DNA of 64,000 nt from Actinomadura barringtoniae. GTDB lineage: Bacteria; Actinomycetota; Actinomycetes; Streptosporangiales; Streptosporangiaceae. Below are positions 55,261 to 63,615 of the stretch, one piece after another. Position 1 is the first letter of the stretch, and every line of letters begins with the position of its first letter. Both the position numbers and the translations under genes were made by a program. A model generated the notes under the pieces. It was not told the origin of the DNA, made no database searches, and saw only the letters and a list, made by a program, of their open reading frames with translations. The DNA lies in the NCBI RefSeq assembly GCF_017573505.1, contig NZ_JAGEOJ010000001.1, positions 496,001 through 560,000 on the forward strand, in the 5' to 3' direction.

Positions 55261-55739
55261 TTCCCGCGAGTTTCCTTATCGCAGCTATCTCGTCGCCCTC
55301 TCCGCCGTGGTCACCTACCACTCTCTCGCCCTGACCCGAAACCCACCGCGATCAATACACCAGGACCACAACACCGGCCATCGCCCTTATAACCGGCACT
55401 CACCGCCCGCCGACTTTCCACGGCTGAATCAGGCACTCCCGCTGTCCGCCAGACGGCACTCGGGGAAGCGGATGAGCCCGTCGAACAAGTCGATGAGCTG
55501 GGTGGGGGCGTAGACGAAAACGATGCTCTCCGGGGACGTCAGCGTGGCGGAGTGGCGCGGTTGGTTTCCTGAGCACGCGTCGCGGGCTAGCGCAGGCTGC
55601 AGTTAGGTCTCCTCGAGCTCGGCGACACGGGCGTGGAGCTGCTTGTTGGCGGCGGTGGCCTGGCTGTGCTCGTCAATCAGCCGCCCGATCCCGACGAGGT
55701 GATGCCGGGCCTTCCGCACCGAACTGGCCAGCGGCATCG

Positions 55740-56272
55740 GCGCCCCGCGCGCCCGCACACCGGGCCTGGGTATCGGCACATGGCATTTCAACGGCGACAC
55801 CTGGACGCAGGTCGACACCCGTAAGTTGCTTCCGCACCGATCGAGCGCCGTTTCGGCTAGGCGGCCCCTCCCAATGCGTCTATCTGAGAGATGGCGCTGC
55901 ACCTGCCGCCCAGGATGTGTAGGTGCGGGCGAAGTGCGTCGCTCCGACGGGGAGGGCGATGACACCGATGAGACCCTCCTGCTGCATTGGAACGGCCGAC
56001 GGTGGCAGCGTGCGGACATACCGAACGGCCGGACTCCGGATCGGATGGTGCCCGACGGTCGCAACGGACTCTGGTTCGTCGGCGGCGAGCCCCCGAGTGA
56101 TCCCGAGGGTTCCGGTACCCATCTGCTGCACCGCACAGCGGCCGGGGCGTGGAGCACGATCCAGATCGACACCACAGAAGGCGCCTTGGTCGGGGACTTC
56201 GCTCTGATCCCAGGAACGCGATCACTCTGGGCCACCGGCCACCGGCCGCGTTCCGGCATCCGGCATCTATGA
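55740..56272 (+). pseudogene. Beta-propeller-type secreted protein fragment
   Basis: IGTWHFNGDTWTQVDT, LLLHWNGRRWQRADIP, DGRNGLWFVGGEP and HLLHRTAAGAWSTIQI are repeats of a propeller-like family common in actinomycetes. A stop near 55860 and loss of both ends show it is broken. Just before it, on the minus strand (about 55605-55720), lies an unrelated helical tail ending HARVAELEET. Confidence 0.6.
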
Positions 56273-56411
56273 CGCCACAATCTATCGCCTCGATTGACCG
56301 GGCGGTTCGGTCCTTCGACGGTCGCCGCTCATGGCCGGACACGGCCATGAGCGGCGGCTGCGAAACGGCGCGGTGATCTGGGACATCAGAAAAAGAACTC
56401 GGGGAGGATCG

Positions 56412-56936
56412 ATGAGTCTGCGACGTTCATGGATGTCAGCGCTGAGAAAGCGGCACGAGAAGCGGTTGGCGGCAACGGAGCCCGCGCCACGCCGGGCGAT
56501 ACGCATACCAGGTGGCGGAGCGACCCTCTGGTTTGTGCTCGCCCTGTTTCCCGCCGGAATCGCATCGTGGCTCATCTTCGACGAGGTCCAGCGAGAAGAG
56601 AAAGGAGTCGAGGCGCCCGCTGTCGTCGTTAAGAGATGGTCTGGGTCCAAAGATGATTTCGCGGACGTCGTCTTCACAACTGCGACCGGACGGCAGGTGA
56701 AGGCAACCATCAGGGATGACGAGTGGGCAGAGATGCCGAAAGTCGGCGCGCACGTTCGCGTGCGATATGTGCCCTCGTGGCCCGAAGACAGTGCGGTCGA
56801 CGCGCACCGACCGCTGACAAGCAAGCTCATGGGGCCGGTTCTGCTGCTCAGCCTCGCCTTGATGTGTGCACTTGGACCGATCCTGACCCGTCGACGAAAG
56901 AAGGCGATCGACGCTCGAAAGCAATTCGAGGCGTAA
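56412..56936 (+). CDS. DUF3592-like membrane protein
   Basis: 174 residues, good ribosome site (GGGGAGG). Basic N-terminus, a membrane helix near 38-58, an extracytoplasmic beta domain (KGVEAPAVVVKRWSGS ... AHVRVRYVPSWPEDS) and a second helix near 140-160, then a basic tail. Function unknown. Confidence 0.72.
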   Translation: MSLRRSWMSALRKRHEKRLAATEPAPRRAIRIPGGGATLWFVLALFPAGIASWLIFDEVQREEKGVEAPAVVVKRWSGSKDDFADVVFTTATGRQVKATIRDDEWAEMPKVGAHVRVRYVPSWPEDSAVDAHRPLTSKLMGPVLLLSLALMCALGPILTRRRKKAIDARKQFEA

Positions 56937-57006
56937 CCGGGCTGCAGTGCTGACCCGGGTCTGAGGTCTTCGACCAGCCCACAATGACCAGCGCGGAGCA
57001 CGCACT

Positions 57007-57285
57007 TTGTTGGCGCAGGCGCAGCGTGAGCGGCGAAGACTGGGAGTGCGAGTTCCCGGCAGCCGCCTCTCAGCCACCGACCGAGCCGGAGCGCCCTTCG
57101 GCCTGTCGGGCCGCGAAACGGAAGTGGCCCAACTGGTCGCCGACGGTTTCACTAACCAGCAGATCGCGGAAAGCCTCTTCTTGAGCGTGCGGACCATCGA
57201 AACGCACTTGTCCCGAATATTCGCAAAGCTCGGCGCGACGTCGCGCGTCGGCGTCGGTGCCACCCTCCGGGACCGAAGCGAATGA
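57007..57285 (+). pseudogene. LuxR-type regulator C-terminal fragment
   Basis: FGLSGRETEVAQLVADGFTN, then QQIAESLFLSVRTIETHLSRIFAKLG is a complete LuxR helix-turn-helix, but only about 30 residues precede it. It is the tail of a large LAL-type regulator whose ATPase part is lost. Confidence 0.75.
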
Positions 57286-57865
57286 GCCGAACGTAGCGGC
57301 CCTGACCAATGCGGGCTCCGGCGCTATCTTCCCGTACATCCGGCGCGACCACCCAGCTAGTGCTCACATGGCTCGTCTCGGACGGAGGCGACCTCACCAC
57401 CGATATGCACAGCTTTGGCGGTGCGACCGGCGCGGGGCAGATAGACGGGTGCGCCGCGTAGCGAACAGGCCGCGTCCAGGCCGGCGCCCCGGCGCGGTTC
57501 TGCTATCACGTCCTCCCTGGAGCGTGGACGTGCCGGTAATGATGATGACACCGACCAGGAGTCGCGATCATTTCCACTTCCACGCCATGGGTGTCCCTTG
57601 CAGGACACACCTCGCATGGGGATGTTCTGCGATCTAGGTCTGGTGACCCGCCAATGCGACAGGCGTTGGATCGAAGTATCGGCCAAGCTCTCCGGTCGCC
57701 ACCGATCAGCAACCGCAGGGGAGCCCGAACGGAGCCCGGCAGATCCGTACTGACCCGGTATGGTGCGGCGGTCGCGGCACAGATTGACATGTGAGCAACG
57801 CCATGACCTGCAAGGATGACAGAATTCGGGATCACGTGTCATCGTCTGGCACGTCGTCGGATGGT
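57286..57865. other. 580 bases up to attR, no supported gene
   Basis: Contains a TGACCTGCA repeat at 57804 but no recognisable gene. It is the right end of the island. Confidence 0.5.
57804..57818 (+). repeat. TGACCTGCA repeat inside attR
   Basis: TGACCTGCAAGGATG, 48 bases before attR; same motif as at 6789 (minus strand) and 57924. Confidence 0.45.
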
Positions 57866-57910
57866 CTTCTAATCCGACGGTCGCGGGTTCGAATCCTGCC
57901 GGGCGCGCCA
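57866..57910 (+). repeat. Right attachment site (attR), partial tRNA-Arg copy
   Basis: 45 bases identical to the tRNA-Arg 3' end at 6618-6662, from the anticodon loop to CCA. The 5' half of a tRNA is absent, so it is not a gene. Together with attL it bounds 51.2 kb. Confidence 0.9.
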
Positions 57911-57923
57911 CATTCCACCGCTC

Positions 57924-57943
57924 TGACCTGCACAGATGCGGCA
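57924..57943 (+). repeat. TGACCTGCAC repeat outside attR
   Basis: TGACCTGCACAGATGCGGCA, 13 bases after attR. A near-copy, also preceded by GCTC or CGCTC, is at 61968. Confidence 0.5.
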
Positions 57944-58200
57944 CGGCCCCGTTCTGCGGCCCGTTCATGATCGCCTTGGGAGCCCGAGGGGAGCGCGGCG
58001 CCCTGGCCGACTTTGTGCCGGCGCAGCACCTTGATCGTTGCCTGATCGAGCGGGATGGCCTCGGTCTTGGCTTCCTCAATCTCCGCCCAGCTGATCCTGA
58101 CCCGGGCTTCTCAGCCCGGTGCAGGGACGCTCCGGTCTACTCGGGCGTCCACGCTTCGCGGATCCGTCCACGTCGTCCTGCCAGGCTCTGGTCGTGGAGG

Positions 58201-58824
58201 TCAGGGGCGGAGCAGGCCGCGGGCCATCGCGGTCGTGACGGCGGCGGTGCGGTCGGAGACCTCTAGTTTGGTGAAGGCACGGAGCAGGTGCGTTTTGACC
58301 GTCGTCAGGCTGATGTGCAGGGCACGCCCGATCTCCGCGTTGGTCTTGCCCTCTGCTACGAGGGTGAGGACCTGGGCCTCGCGCGTGGACAGGGCCATCG
58401 CGGCGGGGCGCCTTACGCGCTGGGCCAGGCGCCCGGCGACTGAGGGGGCCAGGACCGTCTCGCCGCGGGCGGCGGCGCGGACGGCGGCGGCGAGGTCGGC
58501 GCGGGAGGCGTCCTTCAGCAGGTAGCCGGCGGCGCCCGCCTCGACGGCGCGCAGGATGTCGGCGTCGGTCTCGTAGGTGGTGACGACGACGATCTTGGTT
58601 TCGGGCCGGTCCGCGAGGATCCGCTCGGTCGCGGCGACGCCGTCCACGCCGGGCATCCGCAGGTCCATCAGCACCACGTCCGGCCGCAGGCTCCCGGCCA
58701 GCGCGACGGCCTCGGCGCCCGAGCCGGCCTCGCCCACCACCCGCAGGCCCGGTTCGGCGGCGACGACGGCGCGCAGGCCCTCTCGCACCACCGGGTGGTC
58801 GTCGGCCAGCAGCACATCGATCAA
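58201..58824 (-). CDS. NarL/LuxR-family response regulator
   Basis: 207 residues. Receiver with DD near residue 8, phospho-acceptor Asp in VVLMDLRMPG, Lys in YLLKDAS; LuxR domain LSTREAQVLTLVAEGKTNAEI. Start overlaps the kinase stop (ATGA). Confidence 0.95.
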   Translation of the reverse strand: MIDVLLADDHPVVREGLRAVVAAEPGLRVVGEAGSGAEAVALAGSLRPDVVLMDLRMPGVDGVAATERILADRPETKIVVVTTYETDADILRAVEAGAAGYLLKDASRADLAAAVRAAARGETVLAPSVAGRLAQRVRRPAAMALSTREAQVLTLVAEGKTNAEIGRALHISLTTVKTHLLRAFTKLEVSDRTAAVTTAMARGLLRP

Positions 58825-59939
58825 GCGGGCACCTCGATCTCGAGCGTGGTGCCCGCCCCGGGCAGACCACGGACCGACATCCGCCCGCCGATCTGCTCGA
58901 CGCGGTCGCGCATCCCGCGCAGCCCGAACCCGCCGCCGGGGTCCCGGAGCCCGATGCCGTCGTCGGTCACGGTCAGCCGGACGCCGTCGGCGGTGACGGC
59001 GATCTCGACCGTCACGGCGGAGGCCCGGGCGTGCTTGCGCACGTTGGCGAACGCCTCCTGGGCGGCGCGCAGCAGCACCACTTCGCCGGCCTTGCTCAGC
59101 GCCGGCGCCTCGGCTGCGGCCTGGACGGTCACCGCAACGCCGGTCTCCTCGTTCAACCGGCGACCCTGGCGGCGGACGGCCTCGGCGAGCGAGCCGTCGG
59201 ACAGGGCCGAGGGGGTGAGGGCGCCGACCATCGCTCGCGCCTCCGCCAGGTTGTCGCGGGCCGTCGTACGGATGAGCTCGACGTGCCGACGGGCAGCGTC
59301 CAGGTCGGTGCCGAGCTCGGACTCGACGGCCTGGCTGAGCGCCACGACGCTGGTGAAGCCCTGCGTCAGGGTGTCGTGGATCTCCCGCGCCAGCCGCGCC
59401 CGTTCCGCCGCCGTGCCCGCCTCATGCGACAGCCGGACCACCTCGGCGTTCAGCTCGATGGTCTTGGTGATCCACGTGCCGAGCACCGGAGTGATCACGA
59501 ACGAGAGCAGCGCGAGCACCACGATGGTGGCGAATGCGCCGGAGTGCACGCCGTCCTGGACGGCCACCGCGACGACCGGCAGCGTCGTGGCCGCTGACGT
59601 GACGACGAGCGCGCCGCGCAGCGCCAGCGACATGAAGATGGGCGGATAAACCGCCGGCAGCGCCATGGCCGCGACCGACGAGAACGACAAGGCCGCCGTC
59701 AGCAAGACGGCCATTCCCGCCACGAGCACCCACGGCGACCCGCGTCCGGCGAGCACCCTCCGGCTGAAGACGAGGGCCCAGAGCGCCAGCGCGGCCAGGG
59801 CCGCGACCGCACCGAACCGGTCGCCGAGCGGGACGCCGTCGTAGGCGAGAACGGCGATGGCCGTGACGGTGCACCCGCCGCCGACGTAGAAGTCCCACAG
59901 CCAGAACCAGCCCGGCACGTGGCGCACGGCGACCTCCAT
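58821..59939 (-). CDS. Sensor histidine kinase (HisKA_3 type)
   Basis: 372 residues. About six membrane helices, then phospho-acceptor His in LAREIHDTLTQGF, N box AAQEAFANVRKHA, and DDGIGLRDPGGG. Signals to the overlapping response regulator. Lies nine bases downstream of nothing on its strand except the carotenoid-oxygenase gene, whose stop is ten bases before its start, so all three are probably one operon. Confidence 0.94.
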   Translation of the reverse strand: MEVAVRHVPGWFWLWDFYVGGGCTVTAIAVLAYDGVPLGDRFGAVAALAALALWALVFSRRVLAGRGSPWVLVAGMAVLLTAALSFSSVAAMALPAVYPPIFMSLALRGALVVTSAATTLPVVAVAVQDGVHSGAFATIVVLALLSFVITPVLGTWITKTIELNAEVVRLSHEAGTAAERARLAREIHDTLTQGFTSVVALSQAVESELGTDLDAARRHVELIRTTARDNLAEARAMVGALTPSALSDGSLAEAVRRQGRRLNEETGVAVTVQAAAEAPALSKAGEVVLLRAAQEAFANVRKHARASAVTVEIAVTADGVRLTVTDDGIGLRDPGGGFGLRGMRDRVEQIGGRMSVRGLPGAGTTLEIEVPA

Positions 59940-59948
59940 CGCCCGACC

Positions 59949-61433
59949 CTAACCCGCCGAGGGCACCCAGTTGCCGTGGATCCCGTGCGGCACCCGCGCC
60001 GGCAGGTGCACCGTGGCGGCCGTCTCCAAGGTCGCGGCGTCCAGCATGACCAGGTCACTGCGATCGGACGCCCGATCGTAGACGAACCCCATCACCACTC
60101 CGTCGTCCTCGGCCGCGTCGTCCGAGCTCGGCACGAACACGAACTCGCCCGGCTCCCGGCCCTCGCCGAACCACGCGACGTGCACCGACCGCCGCTCGAC
60201 ATCATGCTTGAGCAGTACGTCCGGTGACCCCATCCATTCCGCGTCCTGGCCGTACCCGACCGTGTAGCCGAACCGGTGGCGCCTGCCGACCCGCCGCTCG
60301 TCGACGCGCGGGAACTCCTGAGACCGGTCGTCGATCCGTTCCTCCCGGACCCGTCCCGCGACCAGGTCGATCGTCCACCGATCGAGCGTGGGCGGGTCCC
60401 CGAACGGCCACCCGCCGTCCGCGTACACCTTCGAATGCCGTGCGACCTCCAGGACGACGCGATCACCCTCGTCGTAGGCGTTCAGCGCGTGATACACGAA
60501 GGAAGGCCCGACATCGAACCAGCGGATGTCCGAGCCACTCCCCTCCCTGGGCATGACTCCGACGCGCGGCCGGTGCCCCGTATCCCAGCGGAACGGTACG
60601 CCCGCCATGCCCATCTGCCGGAGGCTGGACGCACGCATGAGGCCACGCGCCAGCGGACCGGGCATCGGTGATCCGGCGAGCCGGTTCAGCAGGGACCCCA
60701 GGGTCCGGCCCGGCCGCGATCGGAGAAGGACGCGCAGGTCGAGCACGACAGGCAGGTGATAAAGGACCACATGCCGTTCGGTCAGCGAGAAGTCGTGCAT
60801 CATCGTTCTCGCGTCCACCGGGATGTCCACCGCGCGCCGGATCCGCCCATCGACGCCGGTCACCGTGTACTGCACGCTGTTGCCGCGAAAGGGGCCGTAG
60901 GACACGGCGTGCAGCTCGCCCGTGACAGGGTCCCGTTTCGGGTGCGCGCTGTATCCGCCGTAAAGAGTCCCGCAGAAGTCGGACGGCCCGACCGTGTCCA
61001 GCTCGTCGGTCAGCTCGTACGGTCGGACACCCGCGTCGTTCAGAACCAGCGTCCGGCCGGCATGACCGATGACGTTGATGCTCGCCGCGAAGTCCAACCC
61101 GCCGCGATGGGGACCGCTGCGCCGGCGCTCACCCAGCGCGCGCGACACCTCAGCCGACCGGACCCACCGGTTGCGGTACCAGACCGCACGCCCGTCCTGG
61201 ATCCTCAGCCCGTGCACCATGCCCGTACCGGCGAACCACTCGTAGCGCTCAGGGTCCGGATCGCCGAACGGATTGGGCCCGTTCCGCAGGTAGCGCCCAT
61301 CCAGGTACCCGGGAATCGTCCCCGTCACGTCCAGATCGGTCACCGTGAGCTCTTGCCGCACCGGGGCGTAATTCCCGTCCAGCCCCGCGTTGCCGGAGTT
61401 AGCGCGTCCCTTGGCCTCGGTCACCTCGCTCAT
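59949..61433 (-). CDS. Carotenoid cleavage oxygenase family protein
   Basis: 494 residues, standard size. Four iron-binding His are visible in their usual contexts: SAHPKRDP, MHDFSLTERH, VYHALNAYDEG and GIHGNWVPSAG at the C-terminus. N-terminal GTIPGYLDGRYLRNGPNPF is the family start. It would split a double bond in a carotenoid or stilbene using oxygen. First gene of the operon with the two-component pair. Confidence 0.93.
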   Translation of the reverse strand: MSEVTEAKGRANSGNAGLDGNYAPVRQELTVTDLDVTGTIPGYLDGRYLRNGPNPFGDPDPERYEWFAGTGMVHGLRIQDGRAVWYRNRWVRSAEVSRALGERRRSGPHRGGLDFAASINVIGHAGRTLVLNDAGVRPYELTDELDTVGPSDFCGTLYGGYSAHPKRDPVTGELHAVSYGPFRGNSVQYTVTGVDGRIRRAVDIPVDARTMMHDFSLTERHVVLYHLPVVLDLRVLLRSRPGRTLGSLLNRLAGSPMPGPLARGLMRASSLRQMGMAGVPFRWDTGHRPRVGVMPREGSGSDIRWFDVGPSFVYHALNAYDEGDRVVLEVARHSKVYADGGWPFGDPPTLDRWTIDLVAGRVREERIDDRSQEFPRVDERRVGRRHRFGYTVGYGQDAEWMGSPDVLLKHDVERRSVHVAWFGEGREPGEFVFVPSSDDAAEDDGVVMGFVYDRASDRSDLVMLDAATLETAATVHLPARVPHGIHGNWVPSAG

Positions 61434-61546
61434 ACCGGGATCATCGCTGAAGCGAACGAAACCCCGCGACGTCCAGACGACTGAACACCGCTGTCAGCCG
61501 AACGGAGGACACGCAACCTGGCCCCGCCCAGCCGGCCGTCGAAGTC

Positions 61547-61700
61547 TCAGTCCGCGGGCTGAGCCTGTTGGGTCGGTCCGCCGCAGAACACCTGCTTGAC
61601 GAGTGCGTCCAGGACCTTCGGGAAGACCCGCGCCACGTCGGTCGCGGCGTCTCCCATGGTCACCGAGGCGGTCAAGGTCTTGCTGCCCACCCGATCATTA
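61547..61700 (-). pseudogene. C-terminal fragment of unknown protein
   Basis: A frame ending ARVFPKVLDALVKQVFCGG has no start of its own; upstream it runs into a LysR-like fragment in another frame. Origin not recognised. Confidence 0.3.
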
Positions 61701-61711
61701 GCTTTGTGCGG

Positions 61712-61850
61712 TCGACGACATGTGTTGGGCTGTTCGGCGAACGATGTCGACGAAGGAGCGGACTCGGGTGTTGTGGCCTGTGGCGGGCCATATGAGTCCG
61801 TACTCGATGGGCGGCGCGTCAATGACGGCGACGCCCAGCTCATCCATGAC
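61712..61850 (-). pseudogene. LysR-family C-terminal fragment
   Basis: GVAVIDAPPIEYGLIWPATG, then RVRSFVDIVRRTAQ is the end of a LysR effector domain. The DNA-binding part is missing. Confidence 0.5.
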
Positions 61851-61970
61851 AGCTTCGGCCCCGCCGCCACCTGGCACTACCCGGGTGACCTGCCCATCTC
61901 CAAGATCTGGCAGGGCCGCGACGCCATCGTCGGCGACTTTCCCGGAGGCATGGGCCTGACCCTGCTCTGA
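61838..61970 (+). pseudogene. SnoaL-like (NTF2 fold) fragment
   Basis: AATWHYPGDLPISKIWQGRD, then AIVGDFPGGMG matches the middle of a SnoaL-like protein. Start and end are missing. Confidence 0.5.
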
Positions 61971-61987
61971 CCTGCACAAATGCGGCC
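61968..61987 (+). repeat. TGACCTGCAC repeat
   Basis: TGACCTGCACAAATGCGGCC differs from the copy next to attR (57924) at only two of 20 positions. It lies where three gene fragments meet an intact gene. Confidence 0.5.
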
Positions 61988-62001
61988 TGGCTGCGTGTGC
62001 T

Positions 62002-62967
62002 TCACGGGGCGTGGCGTCCGGGGAGGGCGGCGCATTGGGCGGTCACGGCGTCGTCGATCAGGTGGTTGAAGATCCCGGAGACCGTGTCGGGGCTGACGGC
62101 CAAGCGGCCCGCGAGGGTCTTCGCGTGTTCCAGGACCTGGATCTCGCGGCGCAGGTCGCGGACCGGGAGCCGGTGCCGGACCTTGATCTCACCGATCACC
62201 GTTGCGAGGGCGTGCCTGCGGGCGACGAGGCGTACGAACTGCTCGTCGATGACGTCCAGTTGCTGCCGTAGCCGGGTCAGTTCGGGGACGGGGCCGCTCT
62301 GTGGGGCCGCGTCGTTCCGCTCGGGTGATTCACGGATCGACAGGAGCGCGGAGGTGACGGTCAGATCGTGGAGGAGGAGCGCGGCCGTTCCGGCGTCGTC
62401 CATGTTCAGGAACAGTCCGTCCGCACCGGCGCCGAGTGCCGCCCGGGAGACCGCGGTCAGGAGGGCGGGATCGGTGTGCGGGTCCAGCATGATCGGGCGG
62501 GTCGAACGGTTCTGGAGCGTGAGGATCGTTCCGATGTCGTTGCCGCGTTCCCCGAGCGCCACGCCGGGGGCGCCCTCGTCGGCCAGTAGGTCGGCGGCCG
62601 ACAGCCAGGACGTCATCGTCGTGCCCGGTGCGCGTTCCAGGAGGATCGGCCGGCCCGTGCGTGCGGCGGCGCGGAGAAGGTGCGGGTCTCCCGTGGCGAT
62701 CCGGAGCATGTCCGCGTGGTCGGCGACGCGCTCGGCGTCGTCGGTGCTGGTGACGTACGCGATGACGGGCAGGCCGGTCTCCTTGCCCGCGGCGGCCAGC
62801 GTGTGCGCGACCGGGTCCGCGCTTGAGAGCGCGTGGGCGCCGGCGTCGGCGGCGTGGTGCGCGGCGCGCATGGTGGACGCGTGGTCGGCGGCGGGGAGGG
62901 TCGCGACCAGGGTCGGGGCGCCCGCACCGAGAACGGCCGATCCGATCGGCACTTGCGCGTCAGACAT
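62002..62967 (-). CDS. DAHP-synthase-like / chorismate mutase fusion
   Basis: 321 residues from the ATG at 62967 (GAGGAG upstream). Residues 1-220 resemble the barrel of class I DAHP/KDO8P synthases (LLRAAARTGRPILLERAPGT, GVALGERGND, RPIMLDPHTD, GAGADGLFLNMD), but the usual GPCA motif and metal Cys/His are not seen. Residues 230-310 are an AroQ chorismate mutase (LRQQLDVIDEQFVRLVARR ... EIKVRHRLPVRD). It may be a chorismate mutase with a regulatory or degenerate synthase domain. The gene probably follows the two genes upstream on the same strand. Confidence 0.75.
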   Translation of the reverse strand: MSDAQVPIGSAVLGAGAPTLVATLPAADHASTMRAAHHAADAGAHALSSADPVAHTLAAAGKETGLPVIAYVTSTDDAERVADHADMLRIATGDPHLLRAAARTGRPILLERAPGTTMTSWLSAADLLADEGAPGVALGERGNDIGTILTLQNRSTRPIMLDPHTDPALLTAVSRAALGAGADGLFLNMDDAGTAALLLHDLTVTSALLSIRESPERNDAAPQSGPVPELTRLRQQLDVIDEQFVRLVARRHALATVIGEIKVRHRLPVRDLRREIQVLEHAKTLAGRLAVSPDTVSGIFNHLIDDAVTAQCAALPGRHAP

Positions 62968-63066
62968 CGGTTTCTCCTCGCACATCGCGATTCCAGATGG
63001 CCGTGATTCCAGATGGCCGTGTCCAAGGGCGGCATCGGCCTGCCGCCCCTGGACGGTTGAGGCTCG

Positions 63067-63615
63067 TCAGACCTGCAGGACCCTGAGCGCCGGGTGGCGC
63101 GTGGTGTTCAAGTACAGCTTCTGGGTGCCGATCTCCTTCTCCAGTTCGAGGACGAACCGGTAGCGGTACAGGCCCGGCTGCGCGGTGCTGAGGACGGCAC
63201 CGGCCCAGTAGTAGTAAATGGCCGTGTTCGGGTCCCGCATGAGGTCCGGGCCGCCGTAGATCTTGAGTTCGGTCATGATCCGGCGTTCGGCGACGTCGTT
63301 CTCGTCGCCCTTCTCCATGTCGAGGAAGACCAGGTTGTTGATCTTGGGCATCGGCGGCCAGGTGCCGTCGGGGCGGCGGTCCATCTCGATCGGCCGGATG
63401 ATCCAGTTGAGGACCTGGCCCTGTTTGCAGATCGTCTCCGGATGGTCGGTGCCCTGCCCGATGCCGCCGACGCTGTTGTCCATCATGAACAGGCAGCCGT
63501 CGAGGGACTGCGTCGCCGCCGCCCGCTCCATGTCGACGAGCGTCACGACGTTGAGCTGGACCGAGTTGAGCTGGCCGCGGTCGCTGAGATCGCTCGAGTG
63601 GTACGTCTCGTTCAT
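63067..63615 (-). CDS. AidA/PixA-like inclusion-body protein
   Basis: 182 residues, ribosome site GAAGGAG. Features like the AidA/PixA family: QLNVVTLVDMERA near the start, CKQGQVLNWIIRPIEMD, YYYWAGAVLSTAQPGLYRYRF near the end. Function unknown in actinomycetes. TGATG junction with the related gene upstream. Confidence 0.65.
   Translation of the reverse strand: MNETYHSSDLSDRGQLNSVQLNVVTLVDMERAAATQSLDGCLFMMDNSVGGIGQGTDHPETICKQGQVLNWIIRPIEMDRRPDGTWPPMPKINNLVFLDMEKGDENDVAERRIMTELKIYGGPDLMRDPNTAIYYYWAGAVLSTAQPGLYRYRFVLELEKEIGTQKLYLNTTRHPALRVLQV

Noticed and set aside
57866..57910. Second tRNA-Arg gene
   Set aside because: Only the 3' 45 bases are present; no acceptor 5' strand or D arm, so it is attR.
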